DNA of 64,000 bases, taken from NCBI RefSeq assembly GCF_020520425.1, contig NC_079487.1, forward strand, positions 84,263,141 to 84,327,140, read 5' to 3'. The notes beneath the pieces are model-generated. The model was not told where the DNA came from and made no database searches. It saw nothing but the letters and a program-made list of their open reading frames with translations. The position numbers were made by a program, and so were the translations under genes. Source of the DNA: Spinacia oleracea. Its lineage: Eukaryota; Streptophyta; Magnoliopsida; Caryophyllales; Amaranthaceae. Every line of letters begins with the position of its first letter. Position 1 is the first letter of the stretch. Shown piece after piece: positions 9,865-21,169 of this stretch.

Positions 9865-11240
9865 TGAAGGAAATAATGCCCTTGGTCCAAGTATGCATTT
9901 AATGTTAAGTCTAATAAATGCGGTTCAGTATTGATTAACAAGTTAATAATTCAGTGAGATCAAGTGAGCTGAATGCCTAGCTAGAGGCCGCTTCAGTTCA
10001 AGTGGAATTAATGATATTAATCCACAACTTACTCTTGACTGAACCCGTAGGGTCACACAAATAGTACGTAAACGGATCAAGTATTTAATGGCATTAAATA
10101 CTCTATCTATGGATATTCGGAATCGACGGATCTTGGTTTCAGTGGGAGCTGAGATCGTCAAAGGCAAGTAAGTGAATACTCCGGAAACGATGATATTGCC
10201 AGAAACGGAAATATGGATCGTATCGGAAATATAAATATTATCCAAGTCGTAAATGTTGCCGAAAACGGAAACATGGTACGTATTGGAAAATATTATTGGA
10301 AATGGAAATATTACCGGAATCGGAAATATTGCCGGAAACGAAATATTGTCAGAATCGGAAATATTATCGGAATCGGAAAATAATTCCGGAAACGGAAATA
10401 TTAAATATTTGTTCGAAACGGAAATTAATTCCGGAATCGGAAATATTAAATATTGTTCGTATCGGAAATGAATTCCGAAATCGGGAATTTAATCGGAAGC
10501 GCATCGTACGAATTAGCATCGGACGAGGCTTGCTAGAAGAAGGCCCAACACGAAGCCAGGCCCGCGCCCAGCAAGGCAAGCGCCCAAACACGGAGCTGCC
10601 AGAGCCTCGCCAGGCCCAGCAGAGCCATGGTACGCGCGCGGGCTGGTGCTCGTGGGCTGCGAGCAGCGACTGCTCGTGTGGGCCGTAAGGCCTGCGCGGG
10701 TGGTGTGATGCTCGTGGTCGTGCAACACTCGTGTTCGTAACGAATCCTAATCCTATCGGAATTCGTGCATTGATTTAATCCTAATCCTAATAGATTAAAT
10801 TTATTATTTAGAGTTCTAAAAGGATTCTAATTAATAAATCCATATCCTAGTAGGATTACAAATCCTTTTCCATATCTCTATAAATAGGTGCCTAGGGTCA
10901 CAATTTATAGATACAACAATTCAAGTATTCAAAGTGATTTTTGAGAGCAAAAATTCAGTCACATCATTGCCTACAATAGCTGAAAATTTATAGTACCTTA
11001 AGGGCGATTCTAGTTGGTCAAGCTTAAGGCGGATCCGGACGTGCTGTGGACTATCTACGGAGGGACGACACTTGGAGTCCTAAAGACTTGTTCTTGTTCG
11101 GTTCGGGCGCAGCTAGGGAGGGCACGCTACAAAGTGTATGCATCTAAATTATGCTAAATGATTATGTGTTAATAATATGTTTCCTGGCTTTATGGTTTTT
11201 CCGCATGATTTATGTTTATTCATATGTATCATAACATAAC
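9865..11240 (+). mobile_element. Copia 3' LTR (partner of the truncated element)
   Basis: The LTR begins TGAAGGAAATAATGCC directly after the polypurine tract. It shares blocks with the LTRs at 39352-40399 and 52422-53469: CACAACTTACTCTTGACTGAACC, then GTTTCCTGGCTTT near the end. It therefore belongs to the same broad family but a different subfamily. Between about 10180 and 10500 it holds a run of GGAAATATT/CGGAATCGGAAA units. A GC-rich block follows at about 10530-10735. The right end is near 11240 (ATAACATAACA), not precisely set. The 5' LTR is missing. ORFs inside are not genes. Confidence 0.75.
10180..10500 (+). repeat. Degenerate short tandem repeats within the LTR
   Basis: About twenty units built from CGGAAATATT and CGGAATCGGAAA, alternately spelled with CCGGAAACGG, follow one another. 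The phase slips, so the array is degenerate. Because the unit is nearly free of stop codons, long ORFs arise here by chance. Confidence 0.8.
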
Positions 11241-11387
11241 ATATACATGGTATAAAATTTAAATGTTATTTAAAGGTATGGTACTAATGAAATACCAACC
11301 TACGTCAAAAGGTAGTTCTAAGGTACTAAATTACAAAAGTAGTATCACATTGAACGAATATTTTCACTCATAGATAATATTGTCTTA

Positions 11388-11715
11388 CTTCCTCTGTATT
11401 TATTTAAGGGATACACTTGGCCGGGCGCCCGGGCATGAGTATTAAGAATAAGAATTAAATGAAATAAAATAATAAAGCAAGTGGGGGTTGGGTAAATATT
11501 TTATTAAGTAAACAAGTGGGGACCATGTCATTTTGGGGTGTGGGAGATGGGGTGGGTTTCTGAAATTATTTGTTTACTAAGATGGTGAGTCATAGGTAAA
11601 TTAGATGTATTATTTAATTAGATGGTGGGGTTCATAAGTTACTAAAAATGACAAGTGTATCTCTTAAATAAATATGACCGAAAAAAACAAGTGTATCCCT
11701 TAAATAAATACGGAG
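11388..11715. mobile_element. Stowaway-like MITE with TA target duplication
   Basis: Inverted termini begin CTTCCTCTGTATTTATTTAA on the left and CTCCGTATTTATTTAAGGGA on the reversed right end. Both continue into GGGATACACTTG. TA flanks each end (11386-11387, 11716-11717). The CTCCCTCCGT-like tip and TA duplication match Tc1/mariner-related Stowaway MITEs. Length 328 bp; no coding capacity. A second CAAGTGTAT block just inside the right end repeats the terminus. Confidence 0.8.
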
Positions 11716-12260
11716 TAAGTCAGTGGTACACATACAATATCAACTTTTGTTTCTTTTAAGCCATTGGTACTTGTGAAGTGCCAATTTAATATATTTTGTA
11801 TTAAATAAATCGATAACTTTCCAATTATGAATAAATTGTTATATTTGAATTAGTACTCTATGAATTTCCAATTATATTTCTATGAAGTACTAATTTCATT
11901 TCTATTAATGTTCTAGAATTGAACAGAAACATCAATCTACCTAGTAACTCCAAATAAATTTGTCAAACTATCGGAAATTCAGTACAAACATCAATTATAA
12001 AAATTTACAAAATTTTCAATAAATTAAATATTCCGGGACTACTACCGACGAATTCAAGCAGTTATGGGATAGTTCGTACCAACCCTTCTTCTTGTTCTTC
12101 TTGTTTTCTTTCTCTCTCTTGCCGAAGAACCCTGATCTTGCTTTCTTTCTCTCTCCTCTCCAGGAACCGCAATTCTGAAACGCCTAACATTTCGCTCCAA
12201 CTTTCCCTCCAACTTTTCTGTGTTTTTTCACCAACAAATTGGCGAAACTTTCCCATCAAT
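11716..12260. other. No gene recognised beside the CACTA insertion
   Basis: AT-rich flank. A minus-strand frame at 12062-12259 is rich in Arg, Glu and Gln and reads through CT-rich sequence resembling a plant 5' leader. It carries no recognised motif and ends at the CACTA border, so I do not call it a gene. Confidence 0.4.
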
Positions 12261-13147
12261 CACTAGTACAGAAATGACATTTAATAGCGTTCTTTTAATA
12301 GCGTTTTTTCCTCTTTCCCTATTAAAAACATTAAATACAACATATTATAGAGCTTATAAGATAAGCGTTGTCATATCCTATAATTATTATAGTGCTTCGC
12401 AATAAACCGCTATTAAAATCTATTAAAAATAAAAATTAAGTTAAAACATAAGAAAAATTGAAAACAAAAAAACTGGGTTCTCTTTCTCCCGTTTTCTTCT
12501 ACGCCCCCCACCCAAACCCTTTTATGTACTCTCAAGCCTCAACCTCTCAAGATTTCCAATCGGAGTAACTATTTGAACGCCCTACAATGCCGACAACACG
12601 CTTCATCTCAAGTGGTTTTTTTTATTGGTATAACCACAATATCTCTCTTGTATTAACCACATTTTCATGGCCGATCCATGCTTAACCTAAGTTTATATCT
12701 CGCATTTTTTGTTTGATTTAATTAATTACGTCTCCCTTTCCTTGATTTTGTTGATTATTTTTCGATTTGATTATGAATTTTTTCGTTTTCTGGATTTCAA
12801 TTGCAGGAGAATTTGCTTGATGTTTTTCTAGGGTTTTTGTAGGTGTTTGATTGATTATCGAATTGATTATGATTATTTTATAAAGCTCCTTTTAATCGGC
12901 GACAGTTTTAATGTAATTGTTTTTTTATTGTTTGATTGAAAATACAGTTTTTTTTTTTGTTTTTTTTTTTGTAGATCTTCGACTGTTTTTCTGTATTGAT
13001 CGATTTTTTCAATTCGCGATATTCTTGGCATTATGCGTGTTTAGATGGCATCCATCCAAACTCATGCTCACAGTCCACCACCGAAGAGATATGCTGTGAT
13101 GTAGATATTGACATGAGTGAGAAAACTAAGATTGGATCGAGCCATCA

Positions 13148-13240
13148 ATGCATCCATACCAGTGGAATTTGACACAGTCTCCTGGAAGGGGGAGAGTCCA
13201 TGATGCTTTTAGTCTCTTGCAGGCTGAGCCTAGTGATCAG
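13148..13240 (+). CDS. Coding-like exon inside the CACTA element, unidentified
   Basis: A 31-codon open segment starts at ATG 13148 (MHPYQWNLTQSPGRGRVHD), ends SLLQAEPSDQ and meets CAG|GTAATC, a good donor at 13241. Upstream in the same frame a stop lies ten codons away; an AG at about 13123 could also be an acceptor. Amino-acid use is balanced and protein-like, unlike the surrounding AT-rich sequence. I do not recognise the family. It could be a captured host exon or the remains of a CACTA gene. Confidence 0.35.
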
Positions 13241-13345
13241 GTAATCTCGAGTATAAATCTTGTTGACTAAACATGGTGTAGAAGCCAAATTGTGATGATT
13301 TTCTTCCGTGTACCGAGTTTTGATCATGCTTTTAATTACACCAAA

Positions 13346-13394
13346 ATCTGGTTAACTGCCAATAATCTGGTTAACTGCCAATAATCTGGTTTAT
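13346..13394 (+). repeat. Short tandem repeat, about 19-bp unit
   Basis: The unit AATCTGGTTAACTGCCAAT occurs two and a half times in direct succession. Confidence 0.75.
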
Positions 13395-13602
13395 GAATAA
13401 TGAAACAAGCAGTGCTGTTTTGGATAGAAAGCCAGGACATTTCCAGTTCTGTACTGTTTTTTTTTTTTTTTTGGCAAATAATAATGAGCTTTATTTACCA
13501 AGTAATCAGAGTGTTAACAAACTCTGAAAACACCAACTGTCCAACAGACACAACCAAGCACCTAGCTAACCAACACAAGCTAGCAAATGAGCACAGAGGC
13601 TA

Positions 13603-16600
13603 CTACTGACATCTACACTCAACATTAAACATAATGTTGCTAACAACAGTCTTAACTGGATCAACATGATCCCTAAAGACCTTAGCATTTCTTTGCAACC
13701 AAATACAATAAACAGACTCAATGAAAGCTATACTATACTTGCAAGCTTGCTTCTGTGTGCTTCTGCTTTTCTTCACTGCAATCTGAACTTCCTCATGCCA
13801 AGGCAACACAGTTCTATTCACACCTAAAGAAAGCAGAACCTGCTTCCAAATCTCCTGAGAATAGGAGCAAGAGAAGAAAAGGTGCTCCAAGTTTTCATTT
13901 TCCACCTGACACAGACCACAAATACCATCAATATTCAGCTGCCATCTTATCAATCTGTCTTTTGTAGCAAGTCTGTTCTGCACTGCTAGCCACACAATGA
14001 AGGTGCTCTTTGGACTAGCATGGCTATTACAAATCAATCTCTTCCATCCCACCTGAGCTCCAACTGAATGAAGAAACTTGTACATTTTCTGAATTCTGAA
14101 TTTACCAGCTTGCACAAACTGATCCACTCCATTTGCCTGCAGAAATACTTCTCTATTATGCCAAATTTTCCTTAATGACCAAGTTAAACCATTAGGAATT
14201 GGCATAGTCCAGAAGTCTCTATGCTGAATGTAATAAGCATGAATCCACCTCACCCAAAGCCTATCCTGCTTCAAAGCTAAAGCCCAACAGTGTTTCAAAA
14301 CTGCTGCTTTATTCCACACAGTTAGATCCTTAAGATTCCACCCTCCACAACTCTTAGGGAAACACAATTGCTCCCAAGAGATAGAAGCTTTCCTAGAATC
14401 TGCATCAGCACCAGTCCACAAGAAACATCTACAAATTCTCTGAATCTCCTTCATCACCTTTTTAGGCATAACAAAAATCTGACACCAGTAGAGCTGAATA
14501 CCAAAAAGTACAGATTTCACCAGTTGCAGCCTACCTGCATAGGAAAGGAACTTAGAAGTCCAGCTCTTGATTCTAGCAACAGTTCTATCAATGAGAGGCT
14601 TACAGTCTGTGAAGGAGAGCTTCCTAGTTGTAAGAGGGACACCCAAGTATCTGAAAGGGAAAGAACCCTTAGGAACCCCAATTGAGCTAACAATACTGGA
14701 AGCAACTTGATCAGAAACACCTGCCAAATAAACTTCACTTTTGTTCAAATTAGCTTCCAAACCAGAAGCCAAAGAAAACTTGGTAAAAGCATCAAAAAGA
14801 GCTTTCACAGCACCCTCATCAGCTCTGGAGAACATCAACAAATCATCAGCAAACATCATATGAGTGAGATCCAACTTTTTGCATCTAGGATGATAAGAGA
14901 AGTTAGTATCTTCAGCAAGAGCAGCAAGACACCTTGACAGATATTCCATACCCAAAGCAAACAAATAAGGTGAAATGGGATCACCTTGTCTCAACCCTTT
15001 CTTTGCAGGAATTGGTTTAGTGGGACAACCATTTATCAGAATGGAATAAGAAACAGAATAGAGGCACTGCATCACCCAATTCACAAACTTCATAGGGAAT
15101 CCTAGCTCTGAAAGCATGGTTTTCAAGAAAGGCCACTCTAAAGAATCATAGGCTTTTTTCAGATCCACCTTGATCATACACCTAGGAGAAACATGTTTTC
15201 TAGAATAGCACTTCACCAACTCACAAGCCAGCAAAATATTATCAGAAATGGATCTACCAGGGATGAAACCAGATTGAGAACAATTTACCACTGTACCAAT
15301 AACACCTTGCATTCTAGCAGTAAGAATTTTGGAGATAATTTTGTAAACAACTGAGCAGCAAGCAATTGGCCTAAAATCCTTCACACAAGAGGCATTCTGA
15401 ATCTTAGGAACCAAAGTAACTGAAGTGTTGTTCACTTGCTTTAACATCACCCCAGTTCTGAAAAACTCTCTTACTGCTTCATAAACATCTGCTTTCACAA
15501 TCTCTCAAGCTTTAAGAAAGAACAAACTATTGAAACCATCAAGCCCAGGGGCTTTATTGATATCAATGCCTTTGATAGCTGCATCAATTTCTGCATCTGA
15601 AACAGGAACCACCAACATTTCTGCATCAGCAGCAGATAGCTGCTTCCCTTTCCTAACCACTCCAACATCCACACCCATCAATGAGCTAGCTGCAGTACCA
15701 ATCAACTTCTTATAAAAAGAGCTAACTTCTTCCTGAATTTCCTGAGTAGTGCTGAGCTTCTTCCCAGAATCATCATACAAAATATCAATGCTATTCCTAG
15801 CTATCCTCTCCTTCATTGCACTAAAAAAGAATTTAGAGTTAGAATCTCCTACTTGCAACCACTGAATTCTTACTTTCTGTCTATATGCACTCTCCTGAAT
15901 ATGCAAAAACTTCTTAAGAGTCTCACTACAATCCCTCTCACTTTGTTGCACATTACTATCAGTAGGGCAAGAAGCTAACTGGATCTGAATTTGACCCAAA
16001 TCAGCCCTTAACCCCTCAATTCTCTCATCAAGCTTAGCAAAATCTTTATGATGTAACTCCTTCAATCCTTGTTTTACTGCTTTCAGCTTAGTCCACACCT
16101 TGAACATGGCTCCACCCCTTGGACAGGACACATCCCATCCCTTTTTAACTACATCAAGGAACAGAACATGATCAGCCATATAGTTAAAAAATTTAAAGGG
16201 TCTACTCCCCCCCTCCCATATGAATATTGCAAGACATAACCAGAGGTGAGTGATCAGATATTCCTGGAGGCAAATAATCCACCACAGCATCAACAAACTT
16301 AGAATGCCACAAAGCATTAGCAATGGCCCTATCTATTCTGGAACAGATTCTCAAGTTACCTTGCCCCTTATTGCTCCAAGAATAGTAACTCCCACAACTC
16401 TTAAGCTCAGCCAACCCTGCAGCATCCATACAACTATCAAAATCCTTAGTTTCCCCTTCTGTAACTGCATTGCCATTTACTCTATCAGCAGCTAATAAAA
16501 CTGCATTGAAATCCCCCATGACAAGCCAAGGACAATTAACAGTACTACTGAAAGCAGTGATCTCTCTCCACATTGGTCTTCTAGTATCAACAGAGTGCAA

Positions 16601-16930
16601 ACCATACACAGCTGAAAATAAAGCATCAAACAATCCATTCTTAGTAGCAACATGACAGTGAACACAAAATTTAGTTTTTTGGATAAGCTGAACTGACACC
16701 AATGCATGCTTCCAACCAATCCATATCCTTCCCCTAGGAGAGTGCTCATAATTCATAATCCACTGCCACCCAACCCCTATTTTCTTCTGAATTTTACAAC
16801 TATTCTTCTCCTGAACTTTAGTTTCTAACAAAGCTACAACACTAATGTTATTACTAGCTAAAAACTTTTTTATTTCAACTACTTTAATGGGATCATTCAA
16901 TCCCCTCACATTCCAGGTACTAATATTCAT
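13603..16930 (-). pseudogene. LINE ORF2: endonuclease, reverse transcriptase, zf-RVT; frameshift and stop
   Basis: ORF2 starts at ATG 16930 with MNISTWNVRGLNDPIK, the APE-type endonuclease N-terminus. The DFNAV motif and the SDHSPL motif near the end of the domain are both present. The frame is lost at 16207-16213, where a run of seven Gs (minus strand) appears one base too long. It resumes in the frame covering 15505-16323. A TGA at 15502-15504 interrupts it again, then 631 codons run open to 13603. The reverse transcriptase shows a catalytic Asp in VDLKKAYDSLEW, GLRQGDPISPYLF and FADDLLMF (residues 216-223 of the last segment). The C-terminal zf-RVT has CGLCQVENENLEHLFFSC. No RNase H follows. 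Two lesions make it non-functional as read. Confidence 0.93.
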
Positions 16931-17671
16931 GGTGGATCAATTGGGAATTCCACTCCATCACTACCAGCAACCAATTCCTCCCCATTCAAATCGACTTCAG
17001 CAAGCCCCACAGTCTGAGCTGGAGTTCTAATATCTCTTCTTCTCCTTGAAACAACTCTCCACCCTTCATCAAGCACTGGAGCAATTGGAGTAAAAGGCTT
17101 ATCATAAACAGATAACTCTCCATTCTCCCCATCATCCTCTTGTATAGCATCATTAGCAGTCAACTCATCAGTAGTTTGTGGTTCAACATTTGGTTGCACT
17201 GCTTTAGGTTTCCACACCTTCACAACCTTCTTTCTCTGAACAGCAGCTGGCCTAAATCTTGTGGTATTGACTCTTGTCTGAGTACAGTCATGCCCCACAA
17301 TCTTACACTTCTGGCAATAAGGAGGTAGCCATTCAAACTCAACCACCTGTTTAACAATGTTACCCATAGGGTCCTGAATCTGCACAGATTTAGGCAAGTC
17401 ACCAGTTACATCCACCTCAATAAGAATTCGAGCAAATGAAATTCTTTGCTGTTTAGAAGTACATTCATCAGCATATAGAGGATCTCCAAGCAAACTCCCT
17501 ATTCTGCTCAATGAATCACCCCCCCAACAGCTCAATGGTAAGTTAGGCAACCTAATCCACACTGGTACTACCCTCAATATTTCCTCCTGGAAATTAAAAC
17601 TTGCTGTCCAAGGTTTAACAATCATAGGTTTGCCAAAGAACATATGAGGACCAGCCACCAGAACTGATTTC
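16927..17671 (-). pseudogene. LINE ORF1 (DUF4283-like RNA-binding domain and CCHC-type knuckle), N-terminus missing
   Basis: The reading frame opens at the insertion border, mid-domain. FQEEILRVVPVWIRLPNLPL and the following DPLYADECTSKQQRISFARI are typical of the DUF4283 domain in plant L1 ORF1 proteins. It is followed by WLPPYCQKCKIVGHDC (about 17290-17330), the zf-CCHC_4 knuckle that binds RNA. The C-terminal third is acidic and low-complexity. The stop TGA overlaps the ORF2 start as ATGA on the minus strand (16927-16930), suggesting that ORF2 is reached by reinitiation. The first methionine visible is internal to the ancestral protein. Confidence 0.85.
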
Positions 17672-17687
17672 TCCAGTTCTGTACTGT

Positions 17688-19930
17688 ATTCGCTCTGTTT
17701 GAAAATACTTGTCCCAGTTACAAAAAGAACAAATGTAGCAGTAACAGATTTTATAGGAGTTCTTGTAGTAATTATGATTATATCAGGAAATCTTGTTAAT
17801 CACATGCACATTGCTTTAATAATTGCAGAGGTGGAATTGTGACTTTAAAATCTAGAAGAACAGTGCCATCAGTCTCCAAGTATATGTACTTAATTTTCTG
17901 TTATCAATATGCGTAAAAAGGTCCTCACACATGAATGAAATCATGAACTGGCTGCAATTATTTAATTAGCCAGGCCCTAGGAAGAGTAGGAACCTTAGAG
18001 TCGTAATAATATCACATCTGCAACAGGCCCGGCCTAAATGGATTTCTTCTTATCAATCTTTAAATGCATTAGGTCCTTAGGCTTCTGAATTGAATACGTC
18101 AATATTGCTTGTTTGAAACCTTTTGTGAAGTGAAATTTAAGCCTACACACAACTCTAAGAACCTCATTACAACTCTCATTGAATGAAAAGTACCTCGCCC
18201 TAGATTTTTTCTTCCTCACTCTCTACTCAGCATCTTCTTTTGCTTCATCTGAATTTTAATAGTCTTTCTTCATTAGGGGGTTCTAATCTGGTTCCTCAAA
18301 TATCGTCAACAATCTGTTCCATTTATTTCTTTAGGTCCCTCAATTTCTAGGGTACTTTTCTATTGAACTTGGTGAGAATATGCAGGTTCGTGTCTAACAA
18401 GATTTCCTTCTGTCAAGCATTGACTGCCTGTAGCGCTATGTGCTCATGCCATTCTAACCTCGATAAGTTCCTAGTCATCATACTCTATCTTTTCCCTCAT
18501 AGTACCATTCACTCAATGAATTATCACACTCAGCATTGTGTTCAATTAACACCCATCCCACGAAACGATCCCTAACCTCAACAATCAAAACTTGCAAGCT
18601 TTTAGAGTGAGGTCTAATAAGAGTTCCAGGAACAATTCTTAAATATGAAAGATTTAACACCTAATTAGTGTGTTTAATGGAAACTTAAAAAAATGTTAAC
18701 CAGCTTTGGATCTTGAAATCCCACATAACATGTAAATGCATTCCAATATTACTAGAATAATAATCAAATTTAAAGTGCCTGATATTAAGTTGAACCTCAA
18801 TTACAGTGACAGATTATACAACTGTGAGCTTCTCTTTCTCTTCTTTAAAGACATGTAACATAAATCTGAATTCAATATCATCAAAGTTCTATAAGGTGTT
18901 TGTATGTCGCACATCGTGTCATGGGAGTTGTACAGGAATTGTACTACTCTAGTATAAAGGATCTTGTATTGAACATACTCGTAACAATGAAAACTTGTAC
19001 ATGATCCTGTGGCATTATCCCCACATGGTGTTATTGAGGGATAATGATCTATATATCAAGTACCAGCCCTAAATAAAGTCTGCACTAACATAATTTAGTT
19101 TAAAGTGCTCTCTAATTTTATATGATAATTAATTAATTAATGGTATTGTCTTATTTTTTGTTTCTCTTTAGAGCACTTTTCCAATTTCCAACAGCATCAT
19201 AAACTATTCCTATAATGTGAAGTTCAATTTTTTTTCTTCATGTATGGCACTTATTGTTTATGGTAATACTAATTCTTTTGGTTTTTTCCCTTATATATAT
19301 GTATGAATTCTTATACCCCGTTGTTTTACTTTTCAGATTGTCAGTTTCCAAGTTATGACAAAGAGCAAATTGACGAAGTAAGAACCGAATGGTGCACCAT
19401 GTTGTTCAACAATTTTATAATAGCTAGGTTATGTTGAATGAACCAATAAACATAAGACTATTAATTAATGTATTTTACGTAGTTTAATGTTTAGAATTTT
19501 ATTTTAGATCTATGTAATCGGTTTTATTAGGGTGACAATTGCAAAATTTCTTTTAATTGAGGTTTGGAAATTAATTCTCAACTATTTACTATTCTTCAAT
19601 ATATGGTGTTATTTTATGGCAAAAAATGAAATATTTTTCCGGTATATTATAAATATATATAAAAAATTAGAAAATAATAACTTTGATAGCGCTTCATATA
19701 CATCTGCTATTAGAAAATAATTTAAAAATTGGCGTTAAACCTTTAACAGCGTTTCTTTAATAGCGCTTATAAAGTACTATGAAAAAAACATTTGAATTAT
19801 CCTAATATTACATATGACAGCGCTTTTCAAAAGCGCTATTAAAAGTACCTTTTACTTTTAATAGTGGAGCCATCAACAACGCTTCAAGAAGCGCTGTTAA
19901 AAGCATTATTAAGCGCTATTAAAAGCAATT
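17688..19930. other. CACTA interior right of the LINE, no confident gene
   Basis: Non-coding as far as I can see. Near 19338 a TTTTCAG acceptor is followed by about 32 open codons starting DCQFPSYDKEQIDEV, which may be a terminal exon of an unknown gene. The last 250 bp are CACTA subterminal repeats. Confidence 0.35.
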
Positions 19931-20211
19931 TTCTGTCGTAGTGAATGTTCCCCCCCTCTTTTTTCCCCACACCCCGTTCCCCGTTACGGTGAAAAAGTAC
20001 ATTTTCAGACTTTCTTTTACACTTCTCCTTTATATTTAATCAGTTTATATTATTTAAATGTTACTTGTGTCCAAATTTTCCGCAAGCCATTATGACGAAA
20101 GACTTTCTATGAATGGTAGGGATTATAGTTTGTTTTACCACTATATTGTTGTTTTATTTTCTTTTGATCGATACAATTTGGTTACTTTAGGGTTGAGGAA
20201 AACTGAAAATT

Positions 20212-20320
20212 ATTAGGTGCACCCAGGTGCATGGTATACCCAAGGTATTTTTATGTCTGTGGTGTCCTTCTCACATTTTCTCTTCACATGTAAGGGGAAA
20301 TGTGATAGGGTGCACCTAAT
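20212..20320. mobile_element. Short MITE-like inverted repeat
   Basis: ATTAGGTGCACCC (20212-20224) and GGGTGCACCTAAT (20308-20320) are perfect 13-bp inverted termini of a 109-bp stretch. No clear target duplication was found. The superfamily is not assigned. Confidence 0.5.
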
Positions 20321-20351
20321 ACGTTATAGAGGAATACCCGTGCTTTTATTT

Positions 20352-20447
20352 CCCGTCATACAAGTTTTCATAGGAGCCTTCCCGGACCTCTTCGGTACAT
20401 GATTAAGTTTTTATAGGATCCTTCCCGGACCTCTCCGGTACACTTAA
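20352..20447 (+). repeat. Two-copy tandem repeat, ~48-bp unit
   Basis: Two adjacent copies share TTTTCATAGGA/TTTTTATAGGA, CCTTCCCGGACCTC and CGGTACA. They differ by a few substitutions. Confidence 0.7.
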
Positions 20448-20463
20448 ATCATGTACGTACATA

Positions 20464-20975
20464 AGCATGTTTTTTAGAGAGAAAAGTACTATACTTCCTA
20501 TGTTCCGGAAATATCGCACCATGGTTTACTTTTAGTCGTTTAACCATTACTTTGACTCTTCATATCTCAAATCGTGTCTAAGTAAAAATTATAAAAATTA
20601 ATATTTAGAAAATATATATCGATACGAATCTAACATGGCCCCACATGAATAAAATTTCATTACGTACAAATCACAAAAAATGGCCAAAGTCGTAGTGCGA
20701 ATATGTAAAAAATAAATGGTGCGATATTTCCGGATTGGAGGAAGTATATAAAGATGGTTGTGGGTGTCAAGTTGTGTTTCGGGTCAAGCCCGGATGCCTT
20801 GAGCTTAACTGGCCCAACCTACGTCAAGCCTTTTTTTTTAAGCTAGCATGTTTTCTAGAGAGAAAAATACTATCTATAAAGATGGTTGTGGGTGTCAAGT
20901 GTTTTGGTTCAAGCCTGCATGCCTTGAGCTTAACATTCCCAACCTAAGTCAAGCCTACTTGTTTCATGTCGGGCC
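20464..20975 (+). repeat. Tandem duplication, one copy interrupted by a MITE
   Basis: AGCATGTTTTTTAGAGAGAA (20464) ... TATAAAGATGGTTGTGGGTG (20747) ... GCCTTGAGCTTAAC is repeated as AGCATGTTTTCTAGAGAGAA (20845) ... TATAAAGATGGTTGTGGGTG (20876) ... GCCTTGAGCTTAAC. Small ORFs here are repeat-derived. Confidence 0.85.
20494..20744. mobile_element. Stowaway MITE inside one arm of a tandem duplication
   Basis: Termini CTTCCTATGTTCCGGAAATA and, reversed, CTTCCTCCAATCCGGAAATA are followed on both sides by TCGCACCAT. TA lies at 20492-20493 and 20745-20746. Length 251 bp. The flanks belong to a local tandem duplication whose second copy lacks the MITE, so the pre-insertion site survives at about 20855-20890. 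Confidence 0.9.
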
Positions 20976-21169
20976 AAAATTTTCAAATTGTCGGCCCTGG
21001 CACGAAGCAAGCACATATGACCTACCCGGCCTTCCCATAATTTGATCCAAAAAAAGTAGTAATTCCTTTCTATTTAGTTTAGTTATAATTTAACATAAAC
21101 TATATTGTAACGTGCATAACTCTATATTTCTTTCGTCACCCTTATAAATTTTTCACCTAATTTGATTAA

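Larger units (their letters stand above)
13458..17671 (-). mobile_element. 5'-truncated L1-type LINE with 16-bp target duplication
   Basis: The insertion is flanked by TCCAGTTCTGTACTGT (13442-13457 and 17672-17687). It ends, on its own minus strand, in a 15-nt poly(A) tail (T run 13458-13472). It encodes ORF1 and ORF2 of the plant L1 type. The copy starts inside the ORF1 N-terminal domain, so it is 5'-truncated as target-primed reverse transcription often produces. It lies wholly within the CACTA element and therefore inserted after it. Confidence 0.95.
12261..19943. mobile_element. CACTA (En/Spm) element, 7.7 kb, with nested LINE
   Basis: Left terminus CACTAGTACAGAAATGACAT at 12261; the reversed right terminus reads CACTACGACAGAAAATTGC. 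Both are flanked by AAT (12258-12260 and 19944-19946), the 3-bp duplication typical of CACTA elements. Subterminal repeats built on TTTAATAGCG/AATAGCGCTT occupy about 12283-12420 and 19680-19930 in inverted arrangement. The interior without the LINE is about 3.4 kb. No TNPA- or TNPD-like transposase was seen, so the copy looks non-autonomous. It holds one coding-like exon (13148-13240) and possibly another near 19338, which may be captured host sequence. Confidence 0.85.

Noticed and set aside
10253-10728. ORFs of 70-130 codons over CGGAAATATT units and the GC-rich LTR block
   Set aside because: Repeat-derived frames without stops; not proteins.
12062-12259. Minus-strand basic, Glu-rich ORF next to the CACTA border as a disrupted host gene
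   Set aside because: It reads through a CT-rich stretch typical of a leader; no homologous motif, and nothing continues on the other side of the CACTA element.
18034-18660. Short ORFs in the CACTA interior
   Set aside because: Around 60 codons, no splice or domain support, AT-rich codons.
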